Positions 51,099-59,625 of a stretch of 64,000 nt of DNA are shown here, in pieces. Below the pieces are notes generated by a model. It searched no databases and was not told the DNA's origin. It saw nothing but the letters and a program-made list of their open reading frames with translations. The first letter of the stretch is position 1; each line of letters begins with the position of its first letter. The translations under genes were made by a program, and so were the position numbers. Origin of the DNA: an uncultured Clostridia bacterium (GTDB taxonomy: Bacteria; Bacillota; Clostridia; UMGS1883). Where the stretch lies: positions 1-64,000 of the forward strand of contig CANQRB010000003.1 in the NCBI GenBank assembly GCA_947626145.1, written 5' to 3'.

Positions 51099-53216
51099 AT
51101 GAACAAATTATCCAAGCGCATTTCTGCCCTGGCGGCCGCCCTATTCATGACGGCCTCGGCGGTTCCCGCGGCCTTCGGCGCCGAGGAAGGAGAAGAAAAA
51201 ACAGTCTCCCTTCGGATGGCGGCCTACTACGACGGCTCCGGCAATCTCGTCAGTGTAAAACGCATCGGCGAGGGCCTCAGCGAGGACGAGACGGAGGTCC
51301 TTGTGGACCTGTACGATCCGGCAAACGCCGTCACCGCCAAGGTTTTCGCATGGACGGCCCAGCTTGACCCCATCGAGGGCGCGGCAAAGACATACGACAT
51401 AAGCGACGGCAGCGATTCCGTTGTAATCCTCCACACCAACGATATGCACGGCAGCCTTGCCGGATCAAGCTCCGTAATCGGCAGCGACAGCGTGGCCGCC
51501 CTTAAGAAGGCCGAGAACGCCATACTGGCTGACGGCGGCGACGCCACTCAGGGAGTGGCTCTGGCCTCCCAGTCCAAGGGCATGGACATAATCAAAATAA
51601 TGAACGCCGCCGGATATGACGTGATGGCTCTGGGCAATCACGAGTTCGACTACGGTCAGGAACAGCTCAGGCAGTTCCGCGAGCTGGCCAGCTTCCCCAT
51701 GATCTCCGCAAACACCTACGCTGACGGCAGCATCCTCTGCGGATCCGAGGACAACAACGGCGAAAACGTGATTATCGAAAGGAACGGCATAAAGGTGGGC
51801 ATCTTTGCCCTCACCACCCGCGACACAAGAACTTCCACCAAGCCCGAGAATCTCACCGGCGTGGAGTTCCGGGACGAAATAGAGACGGCTAAGGAGCAGG
51901 TCGAGAAGCTGGACGCCGAGGGCGCCGACGTTATCGTCGCTCTTGTACATATGGGCGTGCTCAAGGACGAGGACAACTGCACCAGCCGCGAGCTGGCTCA
52001 GGCCATGAAGGACACCGAGCTTGACGCCATAATCGACGGCCACAGCCACACCGTGGTCAACGAGGTGGTTGAGGGCACCGACATAGTCCTGGCCCAGACC
52101 GGCACCGGCGGCGCCAACGTGGGCCGCATGGAAATATCCGTGGACGCCGACGGCGGCGTGACCGTTGACGAAACTCTCCTCTCAAAAGCGTTCTTTAACA
52201 ACATTACTCCCGACGCCGAGGTGACCTCCGTCATTGACGAGCTCAACGGCGAGCTCAGCGAGACCCTCAGGCAGCCCATCGGCACCGCGGTGAACACCCT
52301 CTGGGGCGGCTCCGTAAACGGTAAGATCTCCGAGTCCCGCTCCGGCGAGACCAATCTGGGCGACCTCATCTGCGACTCCATGATAGCCGAGGCCGAGGAC
52401 ATCATGCTCGCCGACAAAAAGGCCCTGCCCATCGTGGCGATAGAAAACGGCGGCGGCTTCCGCACCGCCATTCCCAACGGGGAAATGACTCTGGGCAGCG
52501 TAATCAACTGCCTCCCCTTCGCCAACGCCGTTATGACCAAAGAGATAACTCCCGCCGTGCTTTATACAGCTCTGGAGAGCTTTGTTTCCTCCGTTACGGC
52601 TCAGGATAAAGAGACGGGCTTCCTGACCGCGTCTTATTCCGGCTCCTTCCCCCAGATAGGCGGCATGAGCTTCGTTTATGATCCCAACGCCGAAAAGGGC
52701 GCAAAGGTAACCTCCGTCACACTGAAGGACGGCACGGCTCTTGACCGCGGTGACGACACGACAAAAATCATCCTTGTTTCCAACGACTATGTGATCGGCA
52801 ACGCCGCGTTTGCGGATTGCCCCTCCGTGGCGGAGGGCAGCGGCCTTACCGAAAGTGTGCTGGCCTACATTGCGGAGCTGACCGACAACGGCGCCAAGCC
52901 TCTTGAGCTGCCGGTTACCGAGGGCCGTATCAAAACCGTTAACAACGATGAAAACAGGAAGTACACCGCCCGCTTCTCGATAAAGGGCGAGGGCGTGCCC
53001 GCTACTCTCACCGCGATTATCGACGGCAAGGATACGGCGGAGGGCGCCGTGACCGACGGCATTCTTGCGCTGGAGCTCCCCGACGGCCCCCACGCGGTAA
53101 AGCTTTACGCCGACCAGCAGGAGGTATATGTGAACAATTACAGCGGCAACGGAACCCTCGAGGACTACGGCGACCTTCACCTTGGCTGGCCGGAGCTTGA
53201 ATATTCCGCCGAATAA
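51099..53216 (+). CDS. secreted 5'-nucleotidase/metallophosphoesterase (UshA/YfkN type)
   Basis: A 705-residue exported enzyme. Signal peptide about 1-27 (cleavage at AFG-A or close). Residues about 33-98 are a small domain shared with the next gene (LRMAAYYDGSGNL...KVFAWTAQLDPIEG). The calcineurin-like metallophosphatase domain follows: HTNDMHG (112-118), DGGD (145-148), GNHEFD (179-184), DGHSHT and the Asp/His metal ligands between them. The 5'-nucleotidase C-terminal domain (about 395-590) contains ETNLGDLICDSM and IENGGGFR, which bind the nucleoside. The last about 70 residues form a small beta domain. It probably dephosphorylates extracellular nucleotides. No wall anchor is visible. Confidence 0.93.
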   Translation: MNKLSKRISALAAALFMTASAVPAAFGAEEGEEKTVSLRMAAYYDGSGNLVSVKRIGEGLSEDETEVLVDLYDPANAVTAKVFAWTAQLDPIEGAAKTYDISDGSDSVVILHTNDMHGSLAGSSSVIGSDSVAALKKAENAILADGGDATQGVALASQSKGMDIIKIMNAAGYDVMALGNHEFDYGQEQLRQFRELASFPMISANTYADGSILCGSEDNNGENVIIERNGIKVGIFALTTRDTRTSTKPENLTGVEFRDEIETAKEQVEKLDAEGADVIVALVHMGVLKDEDNCTSRELAQAMKDTELDAIIDGHSHTVVNEVVEGTDIVLAQTGTGGANVGRMEISVDADGGVTVDETLLSKAFFNNITPDAEVTSVIDELNGELSETLRQPIGTAVNTLWGGSVNGKISESRSGETNLGDLICDSMIAEAEDIMLADKKALPIVAIENGGGFRTAIPNGEMTLGSVINCLPFANAVMTKEITPAVLYTALESFVSSVTAQDKETGFLTASYSGSFPQIGGMSFVYDPNAEKGAKVTSVTLKDGTALDRGDDTTKIILVSNDYVIGNAAFADCPSVAEGSGLTESVLAYIAELTDNGAKPLELPVTEGRIKTVNNDENRKYTARFSIKGEGVPATLTAIIDGKDTAEGAVTDGILALELPDGPHAVKLYADQQEVYVNNYSGNGTLEDYGDLHLGWPELEYSAE

Positions 53217-53231
53217 AAAAGCACGGACAAA

Positions 53232-53265
53232 ATCGGGCCGGCGCTGTTATAAGCGGCGGCCCGAT
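53232..53265 (+). terminator. hairpin after the 5'-nucleotidase gene
   Basis: ATCGGGCCG/CGGCCCGAT stem 15 bp after the stop; no T-tract, so read-through into the NlpC/P60 gene is likely. Confidence 0.45.
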
Positions 53266-53303
53266 ACGCCCGCCTATGAAAAAAATAAACTGGAGGGATA
53301 AAA

Positions 53304-54878
53304 ATGAAGTTAATAACTGTCGCCGCCATGCTGATGACGGCGATGATGGCGCTGCCCCGCGCTTCCCAGGCGGCAAGCGATTCCCTTTATATATGCGCAT
53401 ACTACGGCGGGGACGGAACGCTGACCGAGGCAAAAAAATTTGACGAGACTCAGCTTCGGAGCCTCCTCGACCTTTTTGCTCCGGAGGGCGCCGCAAAGGG
53501 TAAGCTTTTCAGCTGGAACAAAAACCTCGGGCCCGAAGACGACGCCGTCACATCGGTTTACGGCATACCGGCGGGTGATGTGACTAAAAATATGGAGAGC
53601 ACCACGCTGGCCGTCAACGTTACGCCGGAAATGTGTCTGGCCGAATTTTGGCATAAAAAGCCCAACTGCTCTGACGAGCCGATCATGACGGGCGAAGAGA
53701 TAAAGGCCCTCAACCGGGCCATTCTTGACACGCCCGCGACCAACACAAACGATCTCTCGGCAATTGTGGGGACATACAACGGTGTGAGGCTTGCCGAGCT
53801 CAACGCCAATTTTACATCCCCCACGGGACTGTATCTGAACGGCGAGCCCGTTCCGGAAAGCTACTACGAGGCCATACGTGAGAACATACTCTCCGCTCAG
53901 GTGACTGAAGAAATGCCTTATAAATACGGTTTTGCCGTAAACAGAACCGTGATGAAGGCCTATCCCTACTCCGACTATCTGTCCGACGACCCGAACGATC
54001 CCGAATGGGACAATCTTGTGTCCAGCGCCATAGCGGTAAACGAACCCCTTGTGATCCTTTTCACCACGGCGGACGGGAAGTTCACTCTGGTAAACAGTCA
54101 GTGCTGTTCCGGCTGGACGCCCACCGAGGATATTGCCGTGTGCGGGAGCATGGAGGAATGGGAAAGCCTGAGAAATCCCGAAAAATTTGTGGTCGTGACC
54201 GGAGAAAAGGTTTACCTTGAGCCCAGCGCGGACAAGGAGCTTAACGAGAAAATGCTCACCATGGGCACCGTCCTCCCCCTGTCCGACGACACAGAGGGAC
54301 AGGTATCATACAGGCTGCCCTGGAACAATTACGTGGTCAAAATGCCTGCGAGGAACGACGACGGCAGCTTTTATCAGAAGGACGCTCTCATTCCCGCCAA
54401 CCGTGACGTGAACGTGGGCTACCTCCCCTATACCTCGGCGAACGTCGTGACCCAGGCCCTGAAATCTCTGGGCAACCGTTACGGCTGGGGCGGCATGATG
54501 AACTCTCAGGACTGCTCCTCTTATGCGCGGGAGGTATACCGCTGCTTTGGCTTCGAGCTCCCCAGGAATACCACCTGGCAGTCGGCAACGCCCGCCGAGG
54601 TCACAAAGATGAGCGGTATGACGACCGACGAACGGAAGGCCGTACTGGACAGCCTCCCCGCCGGAACAATACTGATATTCCCCGGCCATGAGATGCTCTA
54701 CCTCGGCGAGGACGGCGGTTTGTATTACTGTATCAGCGACGTCAGCTCCCTTGTGTCACAGGATATGCCCGGGGTGATTATAAAGCCGAGGGGCGTGGTG
54801 CTGAACGACCTCTCCACCCTTCGCGCTAACGGTACAACGTGGCTGGACAACCTGACCTACGCTGTAACTTTAAAGTAA
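53304..54878 (+). CDS. secreted NlpC/P60 peptidoglycan hydrolase-like protein
   Basis: A 524-residue exported protein. Signal peptide about 1-25. Residues about 28-80 (LYICAYYGGDGTLTEAKKFDE ... GKLFSWNKNLGPED) match the small domain in the preceding 5'-nucleotidase. The middle (about 115-370) resembles SH3-type and docking segments (EPLVILFTTADGKFTLVNSQ; VRLPWNNYVVKMP-like). The C-terminal NlpC/P60 domain (about 385-490) has LGNRYGWGG, catalytic Cys404 in NSQDCSSYAREVYRCFG and a His near 463 in FPGHEMLYLG, the usual dyad of a D-Glu-diamino-acid endopeptidase. It likely trims cell-wall stem peptides. GGAGGGATAAAA precedes the ATG. Confidence 0.9.
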   Translation: MKLITVAAMLMTAMMALPRASQAASDSLYICAYYGGDGTLTEAKKFDETQLRSLLDLFAPEGAAKGKLFSWNKNLGPEDDAVTSVYGIPAGDVTKNMESTTLAVNVTPEMCLAEFWHKKPNCSDEPIMTGEEIKALNRAILDTPATNTNDLSAIVGTYNGVRLAELNANFTSPTGLYLNGEPVPESYYEAIRENILSAQVTEEMPYKYGFAVNRTVMKAYPYSDYLSDDPNDPEWDNLVSSAIAVNEPLVILFTTADGKFTLVNSQCCSGWTPTEDIAVCGSMEEWESLRNPEKFVVVTGEKVYLEPSADKELNEKMLTMGTVLPLSDDTEGQVSYRLPWNNYVVKMPARNDDGSFYQKDALIPANRDVNVGYLPYTSANVVTQALKSLGNRYGWGGMMNSQDCSSYAREVYRCFGFELPRNTTWQSATPAEVTKMSGMTTDERKAVLDSLPAGTILIFPGHEMLYLGEDGGLYYCISDVSSLVSQDMPGVIIKPRGVVLNDLSTLRANGTTWLDNLTYAVTLK

Positions 54879-55080
54879 ATGTATTATGCTGGCGTTAGCC
54901 GCATCCACAGCGTCAGGCATATTTAACCAAATCGCGGAACGTTGTTAGCGACGCAAGATTGTCCTCGGATAATACGGGAGCTACAAGGCCTTTCCTTTGA
55001 AAGAATGTTTTTATGTCCGACAGGGGGTGTTCCCAACATACTGAGCTCATTGTCTTTTAGTGATAATATCGAATTAGGTG

Positions 55081-55109
55081 TTGCTTTTTATTTGCAAAAA
55101 TGATATACT
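55081..55109 (+). promoter_or_regulatory. promoter of the 87-aa zinc-ribbon protein gene
   Basis: TTGCTT-17-TATACT, 26 bp before the start codon. The 200-bp gap before it shows no gene. Confidence 0.65.
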
Positions 55110-55135
55110 GTATCTAAAAGAAAGCGGTGGTTTAG

Positions 55136-55399
55136 ATGAGTGATTTTGATGTACTAAAGTTTTGGTTCGGGGCTATATGTATAGGAATTGTTATTGTTGC
55201 TATACGGGAGTTCGGCAAATATTTCTTGGGCGGTGGAGGTCCCTCGACCCCATACACCCCTATGTGCCCCAACTGCCACAGCCACAACACCGGCAAGATA
55301 ACCGCTATCAAGCGCGTACTTGAGCACAGCACCTTTGGCTGGGCGTCGCCGTCCTCCGGCAACACTTTCGAATGCTATGACTGCGGATATAAGTGGTGA
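55136..55399 (+). CDS. small membrane-anchored zinc-ribbon protein
   Basis: An 87-residue protein. One hydrophobic helix (about 9-24, FWFGAICIGIVIVAI) is followed by a Gly/Pro linker and a zinc ribbon made of CPNCH (44-48) and CYDCG (80-84). This compact arrangement recurs in small uncharacterised Clostridia proteins. It has its own promoter and terminator. Function not recognised; it is not obviously linked to its neighbours. Confidence 0.75.
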   Translation: MSDFDVLKFWFGAICIGIVIVAIREFGKYFLGGGGPSTPYTPMCPNCHSHNTGKITAIKRVLEHSTFGWASPSSGNTFECYDCGYKW

Positions 55400-55740
55400 T
55401 TTTGTCCATACATAAAGGAGCCGCCCGAACGGACGGCTCCTTTATGTATGGATATGTTGCCCTTGCCGTGACGATGACGACCAACTATATTGTTTATGTT
55501 GATTTCTTTAACGTAGTCGGTGGCCTTTTGCGATGGCACTCTGAACGAAAATGTGGTTTGTCCGCCATAATTACTCACAGAAAAGTCTCCGCAACGTATA
55601 ATATCCATACTGATGAGTGCCCCAAGCCCTTGATCCCCGATACTCGAATCGCTAAACACTATGTCAGCGATATAAACGCCATTGGGCAGTAAAATATTTA
55701 CATTGTATTTATGAATAGATAGACCGGCCCTGACAATACT
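55375..55740 (-). pseudogene. C-terminal fragment of a retropepsin-like aspartic protease
   Basis: The minus-strand frame, open from 55740, reads ...HKYNVNILLPNGVYIADI, then IGDQGLGALISMDIIRCGDF and SVSNYGGQTTFSFRVPS. This is the C-terminal half of retroviral-type aspartic protease proteins seen in Clostridia (a G-M-D-I-I-x-x-G-D-F-x-V-S-N core). The N-terminal half with the catalytic Asp-Thr/Ser-Gly is missing: a TAG at 55741-55743 ends the frame, and no start codon or ribosome-binding site fits. The 3' part of the frame runs through the neighbouring gene's terminator. It is most likely a decayed remnant; recognition is by eye. Confidence 0.55.
55406..55451. terminator. strong hairpin terminator after the 87-aa gene
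   Basis: An 18-bp perfect stem CCATACATAAAGGAGCCG/CGGCTCCTTTATGTATGG, 6 bp after the stop. Symmetric, so it can act in both directions. Confidence 0.75.
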
Positions 55741-55758
55741 CTATGTATTATCAGGGCC
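55726..55758 (-). terminator. hairpin after the ECF sigma/anti-sigma pair
   Basis: GGCCCTGACA/TATCAGGGCC stem (one wobble) 30 bp after the stop of the anti-sigma-like gene on the minus strand; weak T-tract. Confidence 0.5.
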
Positions 55759-55788
55759 GCCAATGTCAAAAAAACCGACGCGATTTAA

Positions 55789-56379
55789 TTATGGATTGGC
55801 ATCAAATGTACATATCCATTCGCCACGGATGGTAAGCGGCTGATCAGCTTTCGCGCCCCCCGTAAAGGCGTCAACATACAGGGTATAATTCCCCGCCGCC
55901 ATATCAGGCAGGGGAATTTTTATTTCGGCCCTTCCGCCGTCAACAGCGCACATTTCCGTCGGGCCGCCCTCAAAGACCGTCCGGCCGTCCTCTCCGGTTA
56001 TGCGGAAGCTGCCGACGCCAAGGCTTTCGAGTTCACTGTACGGAACATCGTCCGATTTAAGCATAATCGCTGTGACGGTGAGCTCGCCGCCCGATACTTC
56101 GGCGGTCAGCTCTATCTCGTCGGAGGCCTGTTCATACTCAGTGCCGGTAACGGCCCCGTCCCACCGCAATATGTTCCTGAAAAATCCGCCGCTGCCAGCC
56201 GCGCCCACGACCGCCGCAAGACAAAGGCAGACAACGGCCACAAGAGCCGCAAGTCCCTTCGAGCGAAGCTTTTTTACCGCGGAGCCGGTTTTTCTTTCCT
56301 CCCGACAGCGCCTGATGATACGCTTCCTCACCTCATCCGGCATCTTTATCTCCTCGACCGCTCTTTTCAGCTCGTTCAT
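55789..56379 (-). CDS. membrane anti-sigma-factor-like protein
   Basis: A 196-residue single-pass protein. The cytoplasmic N-terminus (1-40) has a short helical MPDEVRKRIIRRCREER segment like those of DUF4179/RsiW-type anti-sigma proteins, then one membrane helix (about 43-64) and an extracellular beta-sandwich of about 130 residues (ELTVTAIMLKSDDVPYSELES; NYTLYVDAF). It starts immediately after the stop of an ECF sigma factor gene with no gap, the standard arrangement for a sigma/anti-sigma pair. It lacks the classic H-x-x-x-C-x-x-C zinc motif, so the assignment rests on context and topology. The signal sensed is unknown. Confidence 0.78.
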   Translation of the reverse strand: MNELKRAVEEIKMPDEVRKRIIRRCREERKTGSAVKKLRSKGLAALVAVVCLCLAAVVGAAGSGGFFRNILRWDGAVTGTEYEQASDEIELTAEVSGGELTVTAIMLKSDDVPYSELESLGVGSFRITGEDGRTVFEGGPTEMCAVDGGRAEIKIPLPDMAAGNYTLYVDAFTGGAKADQPLTIRGEWICTFDANP

Positions 56380-56868
56380 TTACATATACTCCTTTCGATA
56401 TTTTTCTCTCAGCAGCTCACGCCCCTTTTTCAGACGCATTTTTATTGCCGAGGGCGTTTTTCCCAATATACGCGCTATCTCGTTCACCCGATATTCCTCC
56501 ACATAATGAAGGATGAGCACGAGCCGGAATTTTTCCGGCAGGGACATGAGAGCCTCCAATATTCCGCTGCCGCCCTCCGGCATTTCCGCCGCCGCTTCCT
56601 CCATTTGACCCGCATCCGCCTGACGGCGTCGGCGGCGCAGCATATCACGGCACTTATTCTTAGCCGTGGTAATCAGCCATGCCTTTTCGTGCCCGGCGTT
56701 TTCAAAGGGCGGAGCGCTCCGCATATAGGCCAGCATTGTGTCCTGTACGGCGTCCTCCGCGTCCGCTCCGCCGCCCAGCATAACGAAGCACAGTCTGAAC
56801 AGCATATCGCCGTAACGGGCCACGGCCGCCTCGGCGCTCTCATTTGAGCGTGACGAATAATTGTCCAC
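56380..56868 (-). CDS. ECF-type RNA polymerase sigma factor
   Basis: A 162-residue sigma-70-family factor with region 2 (VARYGDMLFRLCFVMLGGGADAEDAVQDTMLAYMRSAP, then KAWLITTAKNKCRDMLRRRRR) and region 4 (SLPEKFRLVLILHYVEEYRVNEIARILGKTPSAIKMRLKKGRELL). Length and the missing regions 1 and 3 fit the extracytoplasmic-function class. It precedes a predicted membrane anti-sigma protein directly. Such pairs respond to envelope stress; regulon unknown. Confidence 0.93.
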   Translation of the reverse strand: MDNYSSRSNESAEAAVARYGDMLFRLCFVMLGGGADAEDAVQDTMLAYMRSAPPFENAGHEKAWLITTAKNKCRDMLRRRRRQADAGQMEEAAAEMPEGGSGILEALMSLPEKFRLVLILHYVEEYRVNEIARILGKTPSAIKMRLKKGRELLREKYRKEYM

Positions 56869-57207
56869 GTTTAAAACCTCCTTTCACTTATAACACGTTT
56901 TATAAGGCGGTTTGGTCAATTTTTTGAAGAAAAATTTTTTAATGCAAAAACGGCCGCATACGCGACCGTTTGAGCATGTTGAAAAACAAAAATGTAGCCT
57001 TGGTATTGTAGGGGCGGCCATTGGCCGTCCGCCATCAAACGTTTACAGTCGTGATTTTAAACATTATTACGACAAATATATTCACAAAATCGTACAAATG
57101 TTACCGTAAATTTGTGTAAGCGGACGCGCGATGCGCGCCCCTACGAAATCCGGCAAAAAATCGACTATATCGACAGTCTGAAACGGCCGCATAAGCGACC
57201 GTCTTTT
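56869..57207. repeat. gene-free gap with duplicated hairpin and repeat modules
   Basis: The hairpin ACGGCCGC-ATAC-GCGACCGT (56949-56968) recurs as ACGGCCGC-ATAA-GCGACCGT (57183-57202). The second copy is followed by CTTTTTT on the plus strand and lies just after purF on the minus strand. Between them are GTAGGGGCGGCC...GTCCGCCATCAAACGTTTA (about 57008-57046) and GCGGACGCGCGATGCGCGCC (57119-57138), relatives of the island modules at 4.3-5.2 kb. No gene seen. Confidence 0.65.
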
Positions 57208-58647
57208 TTAAAATCCTCTTTCGTTTCTTACCTTATCATAGGGCACGGGCATGGGATAATTGCCGGTCAAGCAGGCGTCGCACCAGCCGGTGCAGGCGTG
57301 GGGTATCATTTCGCCGAGGGCCTCGACCGGCAGATAGCCCAGCGAGTCGGCGCCAATCATGTCCCTTATTTCGTCCATATCGCGCTGCCAGGCAATCAGC
57401 AGCTCCTGCGAGGGTATGTCGGTGCCGAAGTAGCACGGATAAAGGAAGGGCGGCGAGGCAAAGCGCATATGCACCTCTTTTGCCCCCGCGGCGCGCATCA
57501 TGGTGACTATGGGCTTACACGTCGTGCCGCGCACCATGGAGTCGTCTATCATCACCACGCGCTTGCCCTCCACAATCTCACGGAGGGGATTGAGCTTCAG
57601 GCGGACGCTGCGCTCCCGCATTTCCTGACTGGGCTGGATAAAGGTGCGGCCCACGTAACGGTTACGTATCATGCCGTGCTCGTAGGGTATGCCCGAGGCC
57701 TCGCTGTAGCCTATGGCGGCGTCAAGGCCGCTGTCGGGCACGCCCACCACCACATCCGCCTCGGCGGGGCAGTATTTTGCCAGCAGACGGCCGGCGTTTT
57801 TGCGGGCCTCATAGACGCTCATGCCGGCGATTTTGCTGTCGGGCCGGGCGATATAGATATACTCAAAAATGCACATTCTGGGCCGGACGGCCTTGCAGTT
57901 GTCACGGAAGGACAGCAGCCCCCGCTCCCGGTCGCAGACCACGACCTCGCCGGGCTCCACGTCCCGGACGAACTCGGCGCCCACGGCGTCGAGAGCGCAG
58001 GTCTCGCTGGCAAAGACCCAGGAATTATTGATTTTGCCGATAGACAGGGGCCGCAGGCCGTAAACGTCCCGGGCGGCGATGAGCTTTCGCGGGCTCATCA
58101 CCAGCAGGGAGTAGGCCCCGTGGATGCGGGGAATGCTCCGCACCACGGCCTCCTCCACGCTTTTGCTGCCCAGGCGTTCGCCGGCTATGACGTAGGCTAT
58201 GGCCTCGGAATCAATGGTTGTCTGGAAAATCAGGCCCCTGTTTTCGAATTCCTGCCGGAGCTCGTCGCCGTTGGTAAGATTGCCGTTGTGTGCGATAGCC
58301 AAAGTTCCTTTGACGTACTTCGTCACAAGGGGCTGTGCGTTTTCCCGCCGGCTCTCGCCGGTGGTGGAATAGCGGACGTGGCCGATGGCCATCTCTCCTT
58401 TGAGCTGGCTCAGCACGTCGCCGGTAAAGACCTCGTTTACCAGGCCCATGTTCTTGTAGTGCTTAATGTCCCGGTTTTGACTGACCGCTATGCCGCAGCT
58501 CTCCTGTCCCCGATGCTGAAGGGAAAACAGGCCGAAATATGTGAGCTGGGCCACATCAAGGCCGTCGTTGTCAAAAATACCGAAGACGCCGCACTCCTCC
58601 CTGGGCTTATGGCTGTCCGTCCGGGGTCTTGCTTCAAAATCTGTCAC
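57208..58647 (-). CDS. purF: amidophosphoribosyltransferase PurF
   Basis: A 479-residue enzyme catalysing the committed step of purine synthesis: PRPP and glutamine to phosphoribosylamine. The N-terminal nucleophile is Cys19 in EECGVFGIFD after an 18-residue propeptide that is normally cleaved off, as in the B. subtilis type. The glutaminase domain includes IGHVRYSTTGES and IAHNGNLTN; the PRPP loop is VVMIDDSMVRGTT (about 365-377). Cys in MCIFEYIY and in GWCDACLTG fit the [4Fe-4S] cluster ligands of oxygen-sensitive PurF. Translation seems to start with GTG at 58647, directly behind the purC stop (TAA-GTG) without a clear ribosome-binding site, so coupling to purC is expected. Confidence 0.95.
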   Translation of the reverse strand: MTDFEARPRTDSHKPREECGVFGIFDNDGLDVAQLTYFGLFSLQHRGQESCGIAVSQNRDIKHYKNMGLVNEVFTGDVLSQLKGEMAIGHVRYSTTGESRRENAQPLVTKYVKGTLAIAHNGNLTNGDELRQEFENRGLIFQTTIDSEAIAYVIAGERLGSKSVEEAVVRSIPRIHGAYSLLVMSPRKLIAARDVYGLRPLSIGKINNSWVFASETCALDAVGAEFVRDVEPGEVVVCDRERGLLSFRDNCKAVRPRMCIFEYIYIARPDSKIAGMSVYEARKNAGRLLAKYCPAEADVVVGVPDSGLDAAIGYSEASGIPYEHGMIRNRYVGRTFIQPSQEMRERSVRLKLNPLREIVEGKRVVMIDDSMVRGTTCKPIVTMMRAAGAKEVHMRFASPPFLYPCYFGTDIPSQELLIAWQRDMDEIRDMIGADSLGYLPVEALGEMIPHACTGWCDACLTGNYPMPVPYDKVRNERGF

Positions 58648-59349
58648 TTACAGACCCAGACGCTTGAATACCTCGGCGTAAGCGCCCTCGACGCCGCCCA
58701 TATCCCTGCGGAAGCGGTCCTTATCCAGCTTTTCGTTGGTGTCGGCGTCCCACAGGCGGCAGGTGTCGGGCGAAATCTCGTCGGCGAGGATAATCTGACC
58801 GTGATAGCGGCCGAACTCTATCTTGAAGTCGATGAGCTTTATGTTCAGCTCCTTAAAGAAGGCGATGAGGGCGTCGTTCACCTTAAAGGTCAGGTCGCTG
58901 ATGGTTTCCAGCTCCTCCTTGGTGGCAAGGCCCAGGGCGTAGATCTGGTAGTCGTTTATCATGGGGTCGCCCAGATCGTCATTCTTGTAGCAGAATTCAA
59001 GGGTGGGACTGAGCAGGGCGGTGCCCTCCTCCACGCCGAAGCGCTTGGAGAAGCTGCCGGCGGCGACGTTGCGGACGATTACCTCAAGGGGAACAATCTC
59101 CACCTTTTTGACAAGGGTCTCGCGGTCGCTGAGCTCCTGAATATAGTGGGTGGGAACACCCTTTTTCTCCAGCATCTGGAGAAGGAGATTTGTCATGCGG
59201 TTGTTTACGACGCCCTTGTTCTCGATGCTACCCTTCTTAAGGCCGTTAAAAGCCGTGGCATCGTCCTTGTAATCGACAATGAGCTGATCCTCGTTGTCAG
59301 TGAGCCAGACCTTTTTGGCCTTGCCCTCGTAAAGCATTTCCTTCTTCAT
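58648..59349 (-). CDS. purC: phosphoribosylaminoimidazole-succinocarboxamide synthase PurC
   Basis: A 233-residue ATP-dependent ligase joining CAIR and aspartate to SAICAR in purine synthesis. The start [18 protein letters not shown], the [21 protein letters not shown] block, [31 protein letters not shown] and [10 protein letters not shown] are family hallmarks. Typical bacterial length. It precedes purF with no gap. An ACGGAGGTCACAACC site precedes the ATG; no purine riboswitch is evident in the short leader, and I could not fix a clean promoter there. Confidence 0.96.
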   Translation of the reverse strand: MKKEMLYEGKAKKVWLTDNEDQLIVDYKDDATAFNGLKKGSIENKGVVNNRMTNLLLQMLEKKGVPTHYIQELSDRETLVKKVEIVPLEVIVRNVAAGSFSKRFGVEEGTALLSPTLEFCYKNDDLGDPMINDYQIYALGLATKEELETISDLTFKVNDALIAFFKELNIKLIDFKIEFGRYHGQIILADEISPDTCRLWDADTNEKLDKDRFRRDMGGVEGAYAEVFKRLGL

Positions 59350-59427
59350 GGTTGTGACCTCCGTATAGTAAATTTTAAATTATATTCTTTTCAAGTTCAC
59401 ACTAATCCCAATTAAAATCGCCCAATA

Positions 59428-59581
59428 AAGCCTTCCCCTTTGAGGGGAAGGGGGACCGCTTGCGGTGGATGAGGTGTAGGATGCGAAGCATCCGTTATAC
59501 GTTTACGGTTACACTAACGCCGCACAGCGGCTACACCTCATCAGTCGGCCTTCGCCGACAGCTTCCCCTCGAGGGGAAGCC
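59428..59581. repeat. full copy of palindromic repeat family A
   Basis: CCTTCCCCTTTGAGGGGAAG at the left end and GCTTCCCCTCGAGGGGAAGC at the right, with GGATGAGGTGTAGGATGCG, AAGCATCCGTTATA and AACGCCGCACAGCGGCTACA followed by CCTCATCAGTCGGC inside. Most inner blocks are identical to 4729-4892 and 4184-4248, 55 kb away. It fills the gap upstream of purC and downstream of the small nucleotidyltransferase gene. Confidence 0.8.
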
Positions 59582-59625
59582 TTTTTTATCTGTCACATAT
59601 CTTCGAGATGACCTTTTTATCGTGT

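Noticed and set aside
57112-59415. 767-codon open frame antisense to purF and purC
   Set aside because: It covers two unmistakable purine genes in a shadow frame, with no ribosome-binding site or domain.
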